Assembly (NCBI RefSeq): GCF_010731635.1
Contig: NZ_AP022583.1
Span: forward strand, 3,844,001 to 3,908,000
DNA: 64,000 nucleotides
Source of the DNA: Mycobacterium noviomagense
GTDB taxonomy: Bacteria; Actinomycetota; Actinomycetes; Mycobacteriales; Mycobacteriaceae
Direction: 5' to 3'
A model generated the notes under the pieces. That model was given only the letters and a program-made list of their open reading frames with translations, was not told the origin of the DNA and ran no database searches. The translations under genes and the position numbers were made by a program. The stretch's first letter is position 1. The number at the start of each line of letters is the position of its first letter. This document shows positions 1 to 8,635 of this stretch, piece by piece.

Positions 1-1009
1 GCACGTCGACCTCGTGGGTCTCGCCGTCGCGGGTGGCCACACCTGTCGGCGTGATCTTGTCGATCGGCTCGGTGACCAGCCGCACGTTCTCGCGGTTGAA
101 GGTGGCCAGATAACCGTTGTGAAAGCCGGGGCGTTTGCAGCCCACGGCGTATTTGGGCGTCAGCTTCTCGCGCACCACTGGGTCGCGGACCTGCTGGCGC
201 AGGTAGGCCAGCCCGGCCGCTTCCATCCGTTTGGCCAACGGAAAAACGGTGAAGTAGTGCGCCGCGATCGGGAACGTCGCCTCGACGAAGGCTTGGCTGG
301 CCAGCCGCTGAACCGCTTTGCCGCCGGGTACCCGCATCGCCCAACGCGCCGGCGCCGGCAACGGCACGTCGAGTTTCGGAAAGCACCAGATCGGCGTGCG
401 CTGAAACACGGTGAGCTGCTTGACAATCGGCGCAATCTCCGGGATCACCTGCACGGCTGATGCCCCGGTGCCTATCACCGCCACCCGCTTGCCGGTCAGA
501 TCTTGCGAGTGGTCCCAGCGGGCGGTGTGCATGGTGATTCCGTCGAAGGAGTCCACCCCGTCGATGTCGGGCAGATTGGGCACGGTGAGCACGCCGCTGG
601 CGCTCACCAAGAACCTGGCGGTGATTTCGCCGCCCGGATCGATCTGCACCCGCCAGAGGTTCTGCTCGTCGTCGAACTCCGCGGATAGGACCTTGGTGTT
701 AAACCGGATCTTCGACCGGATGCCGTACTTGTCGACGCAGTGTTCTGCATAGGCCTGAAGCTCGTGTCCGGGCGCGTAGGTCCGCGACCAGTGCGGGCTC
801 TGCTCGAACGAGAACTGGTAGGAAAACGACGGAATGTCAACGGCGATACCGGGATAGGTGTTCCAGTACCAGGTGCCGCCGACGCCGTCGCCGGCCTCGA
901 TAACCAGGTACTCACCGAGGCCGGCCTTGCCGAGTTTGATCGCGGTGCCGATCCCGGAGAACCCGGCGCCGACGACGACGGTGTGGTAGTCGGGGGTTGC
1001 CGTTGTCAT
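1..1009 (-). CDS. Flavin-containing (Baeyer-Villiger-type) monooxygenase, partial
   Basis: FAD/NADPH-dependent monooxygenase, resembling M. tuberculosis Rv1393c. The frame stays open to the left edge, so about 336 N-terminal residues are visible and the C-terminus is missing. Seen: an FAD-binding GAGFSGIG at residues 14-21, a GGTWYWN segment near 44-50, the Baeyer-Villiger signature pattern FxGxxxHTxxW followed by D (F155, H161, W165) and a second Rossmann motif GTGASA near 180-185. The ATG overlaps the stop of the upstream cytochrome P450 by 4 nt (ATGA), so the two genes are translationally coupled. The P450/monooxygenase pair suggests oxidation of one hydrophobic substrate, which cannot be identified here. 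Confidence 0.85.
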   Translation of the reverse strand, partial: MTTATPDYHTVVVGAGFSGIGTAIKLGKAGLGEYLVIEAGDGVGGTWYWNTYPGIAVDIPSFSYQFSFEQSPHWSRTYAPGHELQAYAEHCVDKYGIRSKIRFNTKVLSAEFDDEQNLWRVQIDPGGEITARFLVSASGVLTVPNLPDIDGVDSFDGITMHTARWDHSQDLTGKRVAVIGTGASAVQVIPEIAPIVKQLTVFQRTPIWCFPKLDVPLPAPARWAMRVPGGKAVQRLASQAFVEATFPIAAHYFTVFPLAKRMEAAGLAYLRQQVRDPVVREKLTPKYAVGCKRPGFHNGYLATFNRENVRLVTEPIDKITPTGVATRDGETHEVDV

Positions 1010-2382
1010 AGGCGCCTCCGTCCGATCATGTGCACACCGTGTTTGGGCCGCAGCGTCAGCGTCGCCTCGAGCTCGACCGGATGTCCGGGCATAAGGTCAA
1101 AAGTAAACCGCTGGCTCATGATGGCCGCCATCAGCACCATCTCCATCAGCGCGAAGCTCTGTCCGATGCAGATCCGCCGCCCGCCGCCGAACGGCAGATA
1201 TGCCGAGCGGGGCCGCTCGCCGCCGCCGCCCAAGAATCTGGTGGGGTCGAAGTCGTCGGGCCGTTCCCACCACCGCGGGTCGTGGTGTATGTGGTGGATC
1301 GGGATGATCACCGTCGTGCCGGCGCGGATGTGGTGGCCGTCGATCACGTCGTCCTCGACCGCCTTGCGGGCCAGGATCCACACCGCCGAGTAATACCGTT
1401 GCGCCTCTTGGATACACGCCGTGGTCCACGGCAGCCGCGCAATGTCGTCGGTGGTGGGACGGCGGCCACCGAGCACGGCGTCGACCTCGTCGAGCATCCG
1501 GGCGCGCGCCTGGCCGTGCAGCGCCATCAGATACCAGAACCACGACATCGAATTCGCCGTGGTCTCGTGCCCGGCGAGCATGAACGTCAGCGCCTCGTCG
1601 CGAACCCGCTTGCGCGGCCACGTCCCACCCTCGGCCTGCAGCAAAACGTTCAGCAGGTCGTTTTCCGCGGTCGGATGCGCCAGCCGCTGGTCGATCACCG
1701 CGTTGACTGCGCCGTCGAGCTCCAGCAAGATCCGCTGCATGTCGTGCAGGGGCGGCGGCAGCGGCACCCGCGAATACGTGCACCAGATCAACCCGTCGTA
1801 GACCGGCGAGGGCAGCAACCCCCACAGGCCCAGCCGCTCCATCTTCTCCGCGTGCCGTAGTCCTCGGGTGGCCAGGTCGTGCATGCTGTGCACCAGCGGC
1901 CCGAAGTCCTGGCTGAACAGGGCGTTGGCCACCACCCGTAGCGTCGCCTCGACCATCGTCTCGTGCATGTCGAACTCGGCATCGGCGGGCAGCGACCCGG
2001 TGACGTCCTCGATCGGATCGATCATCAGGTCGACCAGCTCGCCAAGGTGGCGCCGCGAAAACGTCGGGTTCAGCACGCCGCGGTGCGCGGCCCACGAGTC
2101 GCCTTCGTCGGTGAGCAGATTGATGCCGGCACCGGCGCGGACCGGCTCGTATTCGGGCGACTTGACGTATTTCAGCCGAGCCCGATGCAATACGTGGTCG
2201 ACGTAGTCGGGGTGGCTCAGCGCGACGAAACGCCTACCACCGCAACGGAATCGGGTGATATCGCTGCCGCGCAGCCGGCCGATGAACTTCTCACCGACGT
2301 CGAAGCCGACGGTGATCGCCTCGCGGGTCATGGTCCAGGTGCTCAACCGCTTGGCTGGCGCACTGGGTGTCAGCGTGGCCAC
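1006..2382 (-). CDS. cyp132: Cytochrome P450, CYP132-like
   Basis: Haem-thiolate monooxygenase of 458 residues, full length for the family. Seen: the oxygen-activation motif AGHETT at 270-275, ExxR as EAQR at 326-329, and the haem-binding loop FGGGRRICIG at 398-407, with C405 as the iron ligand. The gene reads divergently from an AraC-type regulator and overlaps the downstream monooxygenase by 4 nt. This is the Rv1393c-Rv1394c-Rv1395 arrangement, in which the AraC protein is reported to control cyp132. The substrate is unknown. The start is the first in-frame ATG; the 82-nt gap to the regulator holds candidate operator repeats. Confidence 0.9.
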   Translation of the reverse strand: MATLTPSAPAKRLSTWTMTREAITVGFDVGEKFIGRLRGSDITRFRCGGRRFVALSHPDYVDHVLHRARLKYVKSPEYEPVRAGAGINLLTDEGDSWAAHRGVLNPTFSRRHLGELVDLMIDPIEDVTGSLPADAEFDMHETMVEATLRVVANALFSQDFGPLVHSMHDLATRGLRHAEKMERLGLWGLLPSPVYDGLIWCTYSRVPLPPPLHDMQRILLELDGAVNAVIDQRLAHPTAENDLLNVLLQAEGGTWPRKRVRDEALTFMLAGHETTANSMSWFWYLMALHGQARARMLDEVDAVLGGRRPTTDDIARLPWTTACIQEAQRYYSAVWILARKAVEDDVIDGHHIRAGTTVIIPIHHIHHDPRWWERPDDFDPTRFLGGGGERPRSAYLPFGGGRRICIGQSFALMEMVLMAAIMSQRFTFDLMPGHPVELEATLTLRPKHGVHMIGRRRL

Positions 2383-2418
2383 GACTCCACTGTATGGACG
2401 ACAACCGCAACGGGTAAT

Positions 2419-2454
2419 GGGACTATGGGACAGAGACTTGGGAGTTTAGGACAG
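2419..2454. promoter_or_regulatory. Two direct repeats, candidate AraC-protein binding sites
   Basis: GGGACTATGGGACAG at 2419-2433 is followed by GGGAGTTTAGGACAG at 2440-2454: 12 of 15 bases match and the start-to-start distance is 21 nt, two helical turns. AraC-family proteins commonly bind direct repeats about 21 bp apart. The pair ends 10 nt before the GTG start of the AraC regulator, a place suited to autorepression, and lies in the shared divergent promoter with cyp132. Assigning the site to this regulator is inference. Confidence 0.5.
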
Positions 2455-2464
2455 GCGGTGGGCC

Positions 2465-3487
2465 GTGGCGACGTGGACGCCGGACATACGGCACCCCGTG
2501 TACGCGACGAGGGTGCTGTGCGAGGTGGCCGAGGAACACGGGGTGCCCGCGGCAGAGGTGCTGGCCGGCACCGGAATCGATCCGGCTCACCTGGCCGAAC
2601 CTGACCTGGTGGTCAGCGCGGGGGACGAGGTGGCGGCGGTCCGCAGGCTGCTCGAGCGCCTCCCCGCCGCCCCAGGGGTCGGTATCGAGGTGGGCAACCG
2701 GTTCACCCTCACCCACTTCGGGTTGATGGGTTTCGCGGTGATGTCCTGCGGGACGCTGCGCGAACTGTTCACGATCGCGATGCGCTACTTCGCGCTGACC
2801 ATGATGCACATCGATGTGCAACTGTTCGAAGGCGCCGACGAGTGCATGCTCCAACTGAGCGCCGACCATCTGCCCGCCGACGTGCGGCGCTTCTTTGTCG
2901 AGCGTGATATTGCGGGGATCATCACCACGACAACAGGTTTCGTGCTTCCGGTGGTGGAGAAGTACGCCGATCAGGTTTCGGCTGACGTGGCGATCGACGA
3001 GGATCTGCTGGCCCCGCTGCTCGGGCTTGTCCCGATCCGCAATGTGGCATTCGGTCGCGCCCACAACCGGCTGCACTTCCCGCGGGCCATGCTCGACGAG
3101 CCGTTGCCGCAAGCCGATCCGCACACGCTGGAAATCTGCGTCGCGCAATGCGACGTGCTGATGCAGCGCAGCGAGCAACGCTGCGGAATCACCGCGGTGG
3201 TGCGCAGCAAGCTGTTTCGCGATTCCAGCGGGTTTCCCGCCCTACCCGACATCGCCGCCGAACTCGACATGCATTCGCGCACGCTGCGCCGCCAGCTTGC
3301 CGCCGAGGGCACGTCGTTTCGCGCCCTGGTCAACGAGGTCCGCGCCGCGCTGGCCGTCGACCTGCTCTGCAATGTCGGGCTCACCGTGGAGGAGGTGTCG
3401 AAACGGCTGGGGTACACCGACATTTCCACGTTCTCGCATGCGTTCAAACGTTGGCACGGCGTCGCGCCCAGCCGGTACGCGCGCTAG
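2465..3487 (+). CDS. AraC-family transcriptional regulator of cyp132 (Rv1395-like)
   Basis: A 340-residue regulator with an N-terminal ligand/oligomerisation domain of the type found in mycobacterial AraC proteins and a C-terminal double helix-turn-helix (about residues 240-335; recognisable segments are [17 protein letters not shown] and [20 protein letters not shown]). Its M. tuberculosis counterpart is described as a regulator of cyp132 and of itself. GTG is chosen as start because no in-frame ATG with a better ribosome site lies nearby. No strong Shine-Dalgarno is seen, and candidate operator repeats end just upstream. The stop overlaps the convergent esterase stop. Confidence 0.85.
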   Translation: MATWTPDIRHPVYATRVLCEVAEEHGVPAAEVLAGTGIDPAHLAEPDLVVSAGDEVAAVRRLLERLPAAPGVGIEVGNRFTLTHFGLMGFAVMSCGTLRELFTIAMRYFALTMMHIDVQLFEGADECMLQLSADHLPADVRRFFVERDIAGIITTTTGFVLPVVEKYADQVSADVAIDEDLLAPLLGLVPIRNVAFGRAHNRLHFPRAMLDEPLPQADPHTLEICVAQCDVLMQRSEQRCGITAVVRSKLFRDSSGFPALPDIAAELDMHSRTLRRQLAAEGTSFRALVNEVRAALAVDLLCNVGLTVEEVSKRLGYTDISTFSHAFKRWHGVAPSRYAR

Positions 3488-4431
3488 TGCAACGCCGCTT
3501 TCAGTGCCGCCAACCCTCGGTCCATGGCCTCGGTGGCAGCCGGCACCACGCCGGCGTAGCCGATGTAGCCGTGCACCAGCGTCTCGGCGTTGTGCACCTC
3601 GACAGGCACCCCCGCCGCGGCGAGCAGCTCACCGTAGCGCAGCCCGTCGTCGCGCAGCGGGTCGTGGCCGGCGACCGCGATGTAGGCGGGCGGCAGACCG
3701 GCCAGGTTCTTCGCCCGCCCCGGCGCCAGCCCCGGCGGCGGATCGGCCAAGTCGATTTCTCCTGCATACCAACGCGAGAACGCCGCGATCGCCTTGCGGT
3801 CCAGGACTGGTGCGGACGCGTTCTCGGTGAACGACGGCAGCGAGGTGTCCCACAGCGTGGACGGATACCACAACAGCTGGAAGCTGATCGGCGGGCCGGC
3901 GTTGTCGCGGGCCCGCTGGGCGATCACCGCGGACAGGGTGCCGCCGGCCGAATCACCCGCCACCGCCAACCGGGTGGGATCCGCACCGAGGTCGGCGGCA
4001 TGTTCGGCGGCCCATTGTGTTGCCGCCCAAGCGTCTTCGACCGCAGCGGGGTAGGGGTGCTCAGGTGCCAGCCGGTAGTCGACGGAAACCACCACCGCGT
4101 CGGCGCCGACGGCGTGCTGGCGGCAGGTGCCGTCGTGGGTGTCCAGATCGCCGGAGACGAAGCCGCCGCCGTGGAAGTACACCACAACCGGCGTTGTCGC
4201 CTCCGAACTGCTTGGCGGCCAATAGGTTCGGATATTGATAGTGCCGGCCGGCCCATCGATGCTGCTGTTTTCCACGCGCAGCTCCGGGTGTACCCGGCGG
4301 CGGGGCAGCTCGCGCAGCCGCTGCCGCACCACGTCGATACTGTCGTCGGCGGATAACCGGAACGGAACCTTATCCAGTACCTTCAGCAAGATGGCGTCGA
4401 TGGCAGGACCGGGAGTGTCGAAGCTGGGCAT
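3484..4431 (-). CDS. lipI: Alpha/beta-hydrolase esterase, HSL family (LipI-like)
   Basis: Carboxylesterase/lipase of the hormone-sensitive-lipase class, 315 residues. Seen: the oxyanion-hole motif HGGGF at 87-91, nucleophile elbow GDSAGG at 159-164 (S161), and probable triad partners D257 and H287. There is no signal peptide, so it is probably cytosolic and hydrolyses short to medium acyl esters. It sits where M. tuberculosis has the LipH/LipI pair (Rv1399c/Rv1400c); only one copy is present here, and its N-terminus resembles LipI more. Its ATG lies almost on top of the ATG of the divergent YhhN-like gene, so the two share a very short promoter region or one start is annotated too far upstream. 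Confidence 0.82.
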   Translation of the reverse strand: MPSFDTPGPAIDAILLKVLDKVPFRLSADDSIDVVRQRLRELPRRRVHPELRVENSSIDGPAGTINIRTYWPPSSSEATTPVVVYFHGGGFVSGDLDTHDGTCRQHAVGADAVVVSVDYRLAPEHPYPAAVEDAWAATQWAAEHAADLGADPTRLAVAGDSAGGTLSAVIAQRARDNAGPPISFQLLWYPSTLWDTSLPSFTENASAPVLDRKAIAAFSRWYAGEIDLADPPPGLAPGRAKNLAGLPPAYIAVAGHDPLRDDGLRYGELLAAAGVPVEVHNAETLVHGYIGYAGVVPAATEAMDRGLAALKAALH

Positions 4432-5137
4432 GGGCCCACCGTACGCACCCCGTCTGGTGCTCGGTGCTTGGGCGAGTGCCGGCTGGTGCGGCGTCGGTTA
4501 CGGGATGTTCTTGACCGTGACCGCATTGCGTTCCGCGCCCGGTGAAGAGCTGACCGGCCACTGGGTGGCCCAGCCCGCGTTCAAGGCGTCGATGGCGCTG
4601 CTGCTGGCCGTCGGCGCCGCCGCGCATCCGATCGCCCGCGAGCGGCGCTGGCTGGTGCCGGCACTGCTGCTCTCCGTTGTTGGCGACTGGTTGCTGGCAA
4701 TCCCGTGGTGGGCGCCGTCGTTCGTCGCCGGGTTGACGTCATTTTTATTGGCGCACTTGTGTTTTCTGGCCGTGCTGATCCCACTGGCGAGGCCGTCGGG
4801 TGCGCGCCTGAGCGCCGTGGTGGTCACCTGCCTCGCGTGTGCGGCGCTGCTGGTGTGGTTCTGGCCGCGGCTGCACGCGCTGACGCTTCCCGTGACCGTC
4901 TACATGGTCGTGCTGGCTGCGATGGTGTGCGCGGCGCTGCTGGCACGGTTGCCCACGGTGATGACCGCCGTGGGCGCGGTGTGCTTCGCCGTGTCCGATG
5001 CGATGATCGGCATCGACCGCTTCGTGCTCGACAACGAGGCTCTGGCAGTTCCGGTCTGGTGGACCTATGCGGTGGCGCAGATCCTGATCACGGCGGGGTT
5101 CTTCTTCGGCCGGGCGGAGCCGGTGGCCGACCGGTGA
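4430..5137 (+). CDS. YhhN-like multi-spanning membrane protein (Rv1401-like)
   Basis: Integral membrane protein with about eight hydrophobic segments separated by short loops; the pattern and the acidic motif around DAMIGIDRF fit the YhhN/lysoplasmalogenase superfamily. Whether it has lysoplasmalogenase activity is not established here. The start is uncertain: ATG at 4430 gives 235 residues, but this ATG overlaps the divergent esterase start, and a later ATG near 4505 would give a protein close to 200 residues. The stop overlaps the GTG of priA (GTGA), so the two are co-transcribed. Confidence 0.7.
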   Translation: MGPPYAPRLVLGAWASAGWCGVGYGMFLTVTALRSAPGEELTGHWVAQPAFKASMALLLAVGAAAHPIARERRWLVPALLLSVVGDWLLAIPWWAPSFVAGLTSFLLAHLCFLAVLIPLARPSGARLSAVVVTCLACAALLVWFWPRLHALTLPVTVYMVVLAAMVCAALLARLPTVMTAVGAVCFAVSDAMIGIDRFVLDNEALAVPVWWTYAVAQILITAGFFFGRAEPVADR

Positions 5138-7134
5138 GCACAACCCGGCAGGCCGCCGAGCATGAGCCGATCGCGCGGGTACTGCCGATGTTGTCGGTGC
5201 CGCATCTGGACCGCGAATTCGACTATCTCGTTGCCGCCGAGCAATCCGACGACGCCCAGCCGGGGGTGCGGGTCCGGCTACGGTTTCACGGCCGGCTGGT
5301 CGACGGGTTCATCTTGGAGCGTCGCACCGACACCGATCACCTAGGCAAGTTGGGCTGGCTGGACCGGGTCATCTCCGCCGAGCCAGTGCTCACCGCGGAG
5401 ATCCGCAGGCTGGTCGACGCGGTAGCGGCGCGCTATGCGGGGACCAGGGCCGACGTGCTGCGGCTGGCCGTGCCGGCGCGGCATGCCGGGGCGGAGCGGG
5501 AAACCACCGCAACGGCAAGCCAGCCGGTCGTGGAGCCGGTAGACCCGGCGGGCTGGCAAGCGTATGGCCGCGGCGGTCAGTTTCTGGCCGCGCTGGGCCA
5601 GTCGCGTGCCGCGCGGGCCGTGTGGCAGGCGCTGCCGGGAGAGCTGTGGACGCACAGGATGGCCGAGGCCGCGACGCAGACGATCAGCGCGGGCCAGGGG
5701 GTGCTGGCGATCGTCCCCGACCAGCGGGATGTCGACGCGCTGTGGCAGGCGGCGACGACACGTATCGACGAATCCGCCGTGGTGGCGCTGTCGGCCGGTC
5801 TGGGGCCCGCGGCTCGCTACCGCCGCTGGCTGGCCGTGTTGCGGGGCGCCGCGCGCCTGGTGATCGGCACCCGCAGCGCGGTGTTCGCGCCGGTGGCCAA
5901 CCTGGGGCTGGTCATCGTCTGGGACGACGGCGACGACACCCTGTCCGAGCCGCGGGCACCCTATCCCCATGCCCGCGAGGTGGGTATGCTGCGGGCCCAC
6001 CAGCGTCGGTGCGCGGCGCTGATCGGCGGCTACGCCCGCACCGCCGAGGCCCATGCGCTGGTGCGGCGCGGTTGGGCACACGACATCGTCGCGGCGCGGC
6101 CGATGGTGCGAGCCTGTGCGCCGCGGGTGGTCGCCCTCGACGACCGCGGGTACGCCGAGGAGCGCGACCCCGCGGCACGCACCGCGCGGCTGCCGTCGAT
6201 GGCGCTGCGCGCCGCCCGCACCGCGCTGCAGGCGGGGGCGCCGGTGCTGGTGCAGGTGCCCCGGCGCGGGTACATCCCGTCGCTGGCGTGCGGGCGCTGC
6301 CGTGCCATCGCTCGTTGCCGGCACTGTACGGGTCCGCTGTCGTTACCCGACGGCGGCGGACCCGGTCCGGTGTGCCGCTGGTGCGGACGGGCGGAGCCGT
6401 CGCTGCGGTGCGCCCGCTGCGGGTCGGATGCGGTGCGCGCGGTGGTCGTCGGCGCGGGACGCACTGCCGAGGAACTGGGCCGGGCATTCCCCGGCACTAC
6501 CGTGATCACCTCGGCCGGCGACGCCGTCGTCACCGAGGTTGCCGGGAACCCTGCCCTGGTGGTCGCCACGCCGGGTGCTGAGCCTCGCACCCCCGGCGGT
6601 TACGGGGCGGCGCTGCTGCTGGACGGCTGGGCGCTGCTGGGCCGACAGAATTTGCGCGCGGCCGAGGACACGCTGCGGCGCTGGATGACCGCAGCGGCGT
6701 TGGTTCGGGGCCGTCAAGACGGCGGAGTGGTCACGGTGATCGCCGAATCATCCATCCCCACCGTGCAATCCCTGATCCGCTGGGATCCGGTCGGCCATGC
6801 AGATGCCGAACTCACGGGCCGCAGCGAAGTCGGCCTGCCGCCCAGCGTGCACATTGCCGCGGTCGACGGCACCGCGGACGCGGTGGCAGCGCTGCTCGAC
6901 GAAGTGCAGCTGCCCGACGGCACGGATGTGCTCGGCCCGGTGGAACTGCCGCCGGGCGCACGCCGCCCGGCCGGCTTCGCCACTGACGCGGCGGTGACCC
7001 GGATGTTGCTGCGGGTGCCCCGCGATCAAGGTCTGGCGTTGGCGGCGGCCCTGCGCCGGGCCGTTGCGGTGCTCAGCGCCCAGGCGACACACGGCCCCGT
7101 CCGGGTACAGATCGACCCGTTACACATCGGCTGA
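5134..7134 (+). CDS. priA: Primosomal protein N' (PriA), actinobacterial form lacking helicase motifs
   Basis: Replication-restart protein of 666 residues that recognises stalled forks and helps reload the replisome. Seen: the N-terminal DNA-binding region, and a zinc-binding cysteine cluster at about residues 385-430 (CGRC, CRHC, CRWCG and CARCG). The ATPase motifs of canonical PriA are missing: no GSGKT Walker A is found, and the Walker B/DEEH region reads WDDGDD. This degeneracy is known for actinobacterial PriA and suggests a structural rather than a helicase role. GTG at 5134 is chosen because it overlaps the upstream stop; in-frame codons before it belong to the upstream gene's territory. 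Confidence 0.88.
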   Translation: MSTTRQAAEHEPIARVLPMLSVPHLDREFDYLVAAEQSDDAQPGVRVRLRFHGRLVDGFILERRTDTDHLGKLGWLDRVISAEPVLTAEIRRLVDAVAARYAGTRADVLRLAVPARHAGAERETTATASQPVVEPVDPAGWQAYGRGGQFLAALGQSRAARAVWQALPGELWTHRMAEAATQTISAGQGVLAIVPDQRDVDALWQAATTRIDESAVVALSAGLGPAARYRRWLAVLRGAARLVIGTRSAVFAPVANLGLVIVWDDGDDTLSEPRAPYPHAREVGMLRAHQRRCAALIGGYARTAEAHALVRRGWAHDIVAARPMVRACAPRVVALDDRGYAEERDPAARTARLPSMALRAARTALQAGAPVLVQVPRRGYIPSLACGRCRAIARCRHCTGPLSLPDGGGPGPVCRWCGRAEPSLRCARCGSDAVRAVVVGAGRTAEELGRAFPGTTVITSAGDAVVTEVAGNPALVVATPGAEPRTPGGYGAALLLDGWALLGRQNLRAAEDTLRRWMTAAALVRGRQDGGVVTVIAESSIPTVQSLIRWDPVGHADAELTGRSEVGLPPSVHIAAVDGTADAVAALLDEVQLPDGTDVLGPVELPPGARRPAGFATDAAVTRMLLRVPRDQGLALAAALRRAVAVLSAQATHGPVRVQIDPLHIG

Positions 7135-7149
7135 GTCCACCACGCCGGT

Positions 7150-7704
7150 TCACTGCACCGTCCGGCCGAGGAAGGCGGCCAGCTGATCGGCGGGCGGGCG
7201 GTCGGCGGGGCAGGGCTGCTCCACGGCAAACGGCCTGCCCGGACCGCGGAACTCGGGCGGAACCCCCTGGCGCGCGGCGGCCAGCTGCCGAAGCGCTAAC
7301 TCGGCGTCCAGGTCGGTGGGCTGGTGCGTGGCGACGGCGAGATCCCAAGCATGAACCAAAACGTCGGTGGTGCGCATGCCGATGAAGCGGTGCCCGGGGA
7401 CCTCCCCGAACGGCAGGCGGTAGGTCGCCTCCAACGCGCCCGGCCTTGCGAACGTCTCCTGGGCCGCCGCGGCGGTGGCTCGGTGAGCCTCGATCCGATC
7501 GTCGGGTCGGGCCGGCGGCTGTTCGTCACCGCCTGCCCACTGGGATACTCGTTCGTTGCCCCCCAGCACGTGCTCGATCAGGTCACGAACCGTCCACTCC
7601 AAGCACGGGGTAGGTGCCTTGAGCTGATCGGGCGTGACATTGGCAAGCACGCCGGCGAACACCTCCTGAGCACGCTGGTGAGCTGCGAGTGGATCCACTG
7701 ACAT
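7150..7704 (-). CDS. TIGR03086-family protein (DinB/mycothiol-maleylpyruvate-isomerase-like fold)
   Basis: 184-residue actinobacterial protein with the TIGR03086 pattern: an N-terminal helical segment containing PTPCLEWTVRDLIEHV, and a conserved second half with RTTDVLVHAWDLAVAT. These are the places where DinB-like four-helix proteins carry metal-binding histidines. The physiological reaction is not known; mycothiol-dependent transferase activity is a possibility from the fold only. The ATG at 7704 is preceded by AGAGGAAGG, a good ribosome site, so the longer in-frame upstream reading is rejected. It lies downstream of the ferritin gene in the same direction with a gap of about 100 nt. Confidence 0.75.
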   Translation of the reverse strand: MSVDPLAAHQRAQEVFAGVLANVTPDQLKAPTPCLEWTVRDLIEHVLGGNERVSQWAGGDEQPPARPDDRIEAHRATAAAAQETFARPGALEATYRLPFGEVPGHRFIGMRTTDVLVHAWDLAVATHQPTDLDAELALRQLAAARQGVPPEFRGPGRPFAVEQPCPADRPPADQLAAFLGRTVQ

Positions 7705-7801
7705 GCCTTCCTCTCGCGTCGACGCGGCAATTGCTACCACAACGCAACGGGAAATCGCAGGGCTTCGCCGAAGCCGTTTGCCCGCAGATTTACCCGCAGA
7801 T

Positions 7802-8347
7802 TTAGAGGCTGCCCCCCGCGGCATGTGGAGCGCCGGAGGCGCTGGGCGCTGAGCCAACCTCACGGGCGACGAAGGTCTCCAGATCGAACAGGTTGTGCCC
7901 GGCGCGGTCGGCGACTCGGAGCAGGGTCGCCATCAGCGCCATTTCCCTGGTCTGCTCCTTGCAGAACCACTGCATGAACTGCTCGCCCAGGTAGTCGCCC
8001 TCCTCGCGCGCCACGCTGGCGAGCCGGCTGACTTGGTCGGTCACCGCGCGTTCTTGGTCCACCGCCAGCGCCAACGCATCCCGTGCGGTGTCGAACTGGT
8101 TGCGCACCGCGTCTACTCCCGGGATTTCGACGGCGACATCTCGGTCAAGCAGGTACTGCACCAGCATCATCGCGTGATTTCGCTTTTCGACGGCTTGGCT
8201 GTAAAAGTGTCTCGCCAGCTGTGGCAACTCCTCACCATCGAAATACACCGCCTCTGCAACATATTGTTGGGCAGCAGTGAATTCGTTGCGAATTTGCTCT
8301 TGAAGGAGCGCATTGAATTTGGTTGTGGGGGCATTTCGATCGCTCAT
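7802..8347 (-). CDS. bfrB: Ferritin (BfrB-type, non-haem)
   Basis: Iron-storage protein of 181 residues, matching the length of M. tuberculosis BfrB (Rv3841). Seen: the four-helix ferritin pattern with ferroxidase-type residues in NEFTAAQQY, then EKRNHAMMLVQYLL, and EQFMQWFCKEQTREM late in the chain. The C-terminal tail is longer than in typical bacterial ferritins and ends in a flexible Ala/Gly/Ser segment, as in BfrB. It forms a 24-subunit shell that oxidises and stores Fe(II). It is transcribed divergently from an aconitase, and two tandem iron-box-like repeats lie 68-140 nt upstream of its ATG. In M. tuberculosis bfrB is elsewhere on the chromosome. Confidence 0.92.
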   Translation of the reverse strand: MSDRNAPTTKFNALLQEQIRNEFTAAQQYVAEAVYFDGEELPQLARHFYSQAVEKRNHAMMLVQYLLDRDVAVEIPGVDAVRNQFDTARDALALAVDQERAVTDQVSRLASVAREEGDYLGEQFMQWFCKEQTREMALMATLLRVADRAGHNLFDLETFVAREVGSAPSASGAPHAAGGSL

Positions 8348-8414
8348 AGAAGCAGGTTAGAGCAGGTGGACGGCGGTTTGCAACGAAGGTAATGCTTATT
8401 CAGGCCAGCTTTGC

Positions 8415-8487
8415 CTAAGTAAAGCAAGGCTAGGTTGAATACCGCCTCGAGCTGCCGTCCACTTAGTAAAGTTAGGCTACGGTGAAT
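8415..8487. promoter_or_regulatory. Tandem IdeR-like iron boxes upstream of bfrB
   Basis: Two 26-nt direct repeats at 8415-8440 and 8462-8487 match at 21 of 26 positions and are 47 nt apart. Both contain an AGTAAAG...AGGCTA core. Against the recalled 19-bp iron-box consensus TTAGGTTAGGCTAACCTAA, the second (8467-8485) matches about 13 positions, including the unbroken GTTAGGCTA; the first matches about 11. In M. tuberculosis bfrB is controlled by iron-loaded IdeR through tandem boxes. Placement fits bfrB better than aconitase, whose ATG is 149 nt from the nearer repeat. Confidence 0.6.
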
Positions 8488-8635
8488 TGACGCAATGGGC
8501 GTTACTTGAACCGACGGATATTTCATTGATGGTGCACCTTCCGCACGGCATGACCCACGGGTCTGGTAACTGTGCGCTTGTCCCGGGAACATATCGGGTA
8601 GCACGGCGGCGCACCGTGATCAGAAAGGGACCAAC

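Noticed and set aside
4705..5133. N-terminal extension of PriA
   Set aside because: The frame is open but overlaps the YhhN-like gene, and the translated residues are Arg/Gly-rich; GTG 5134 gives the family start.
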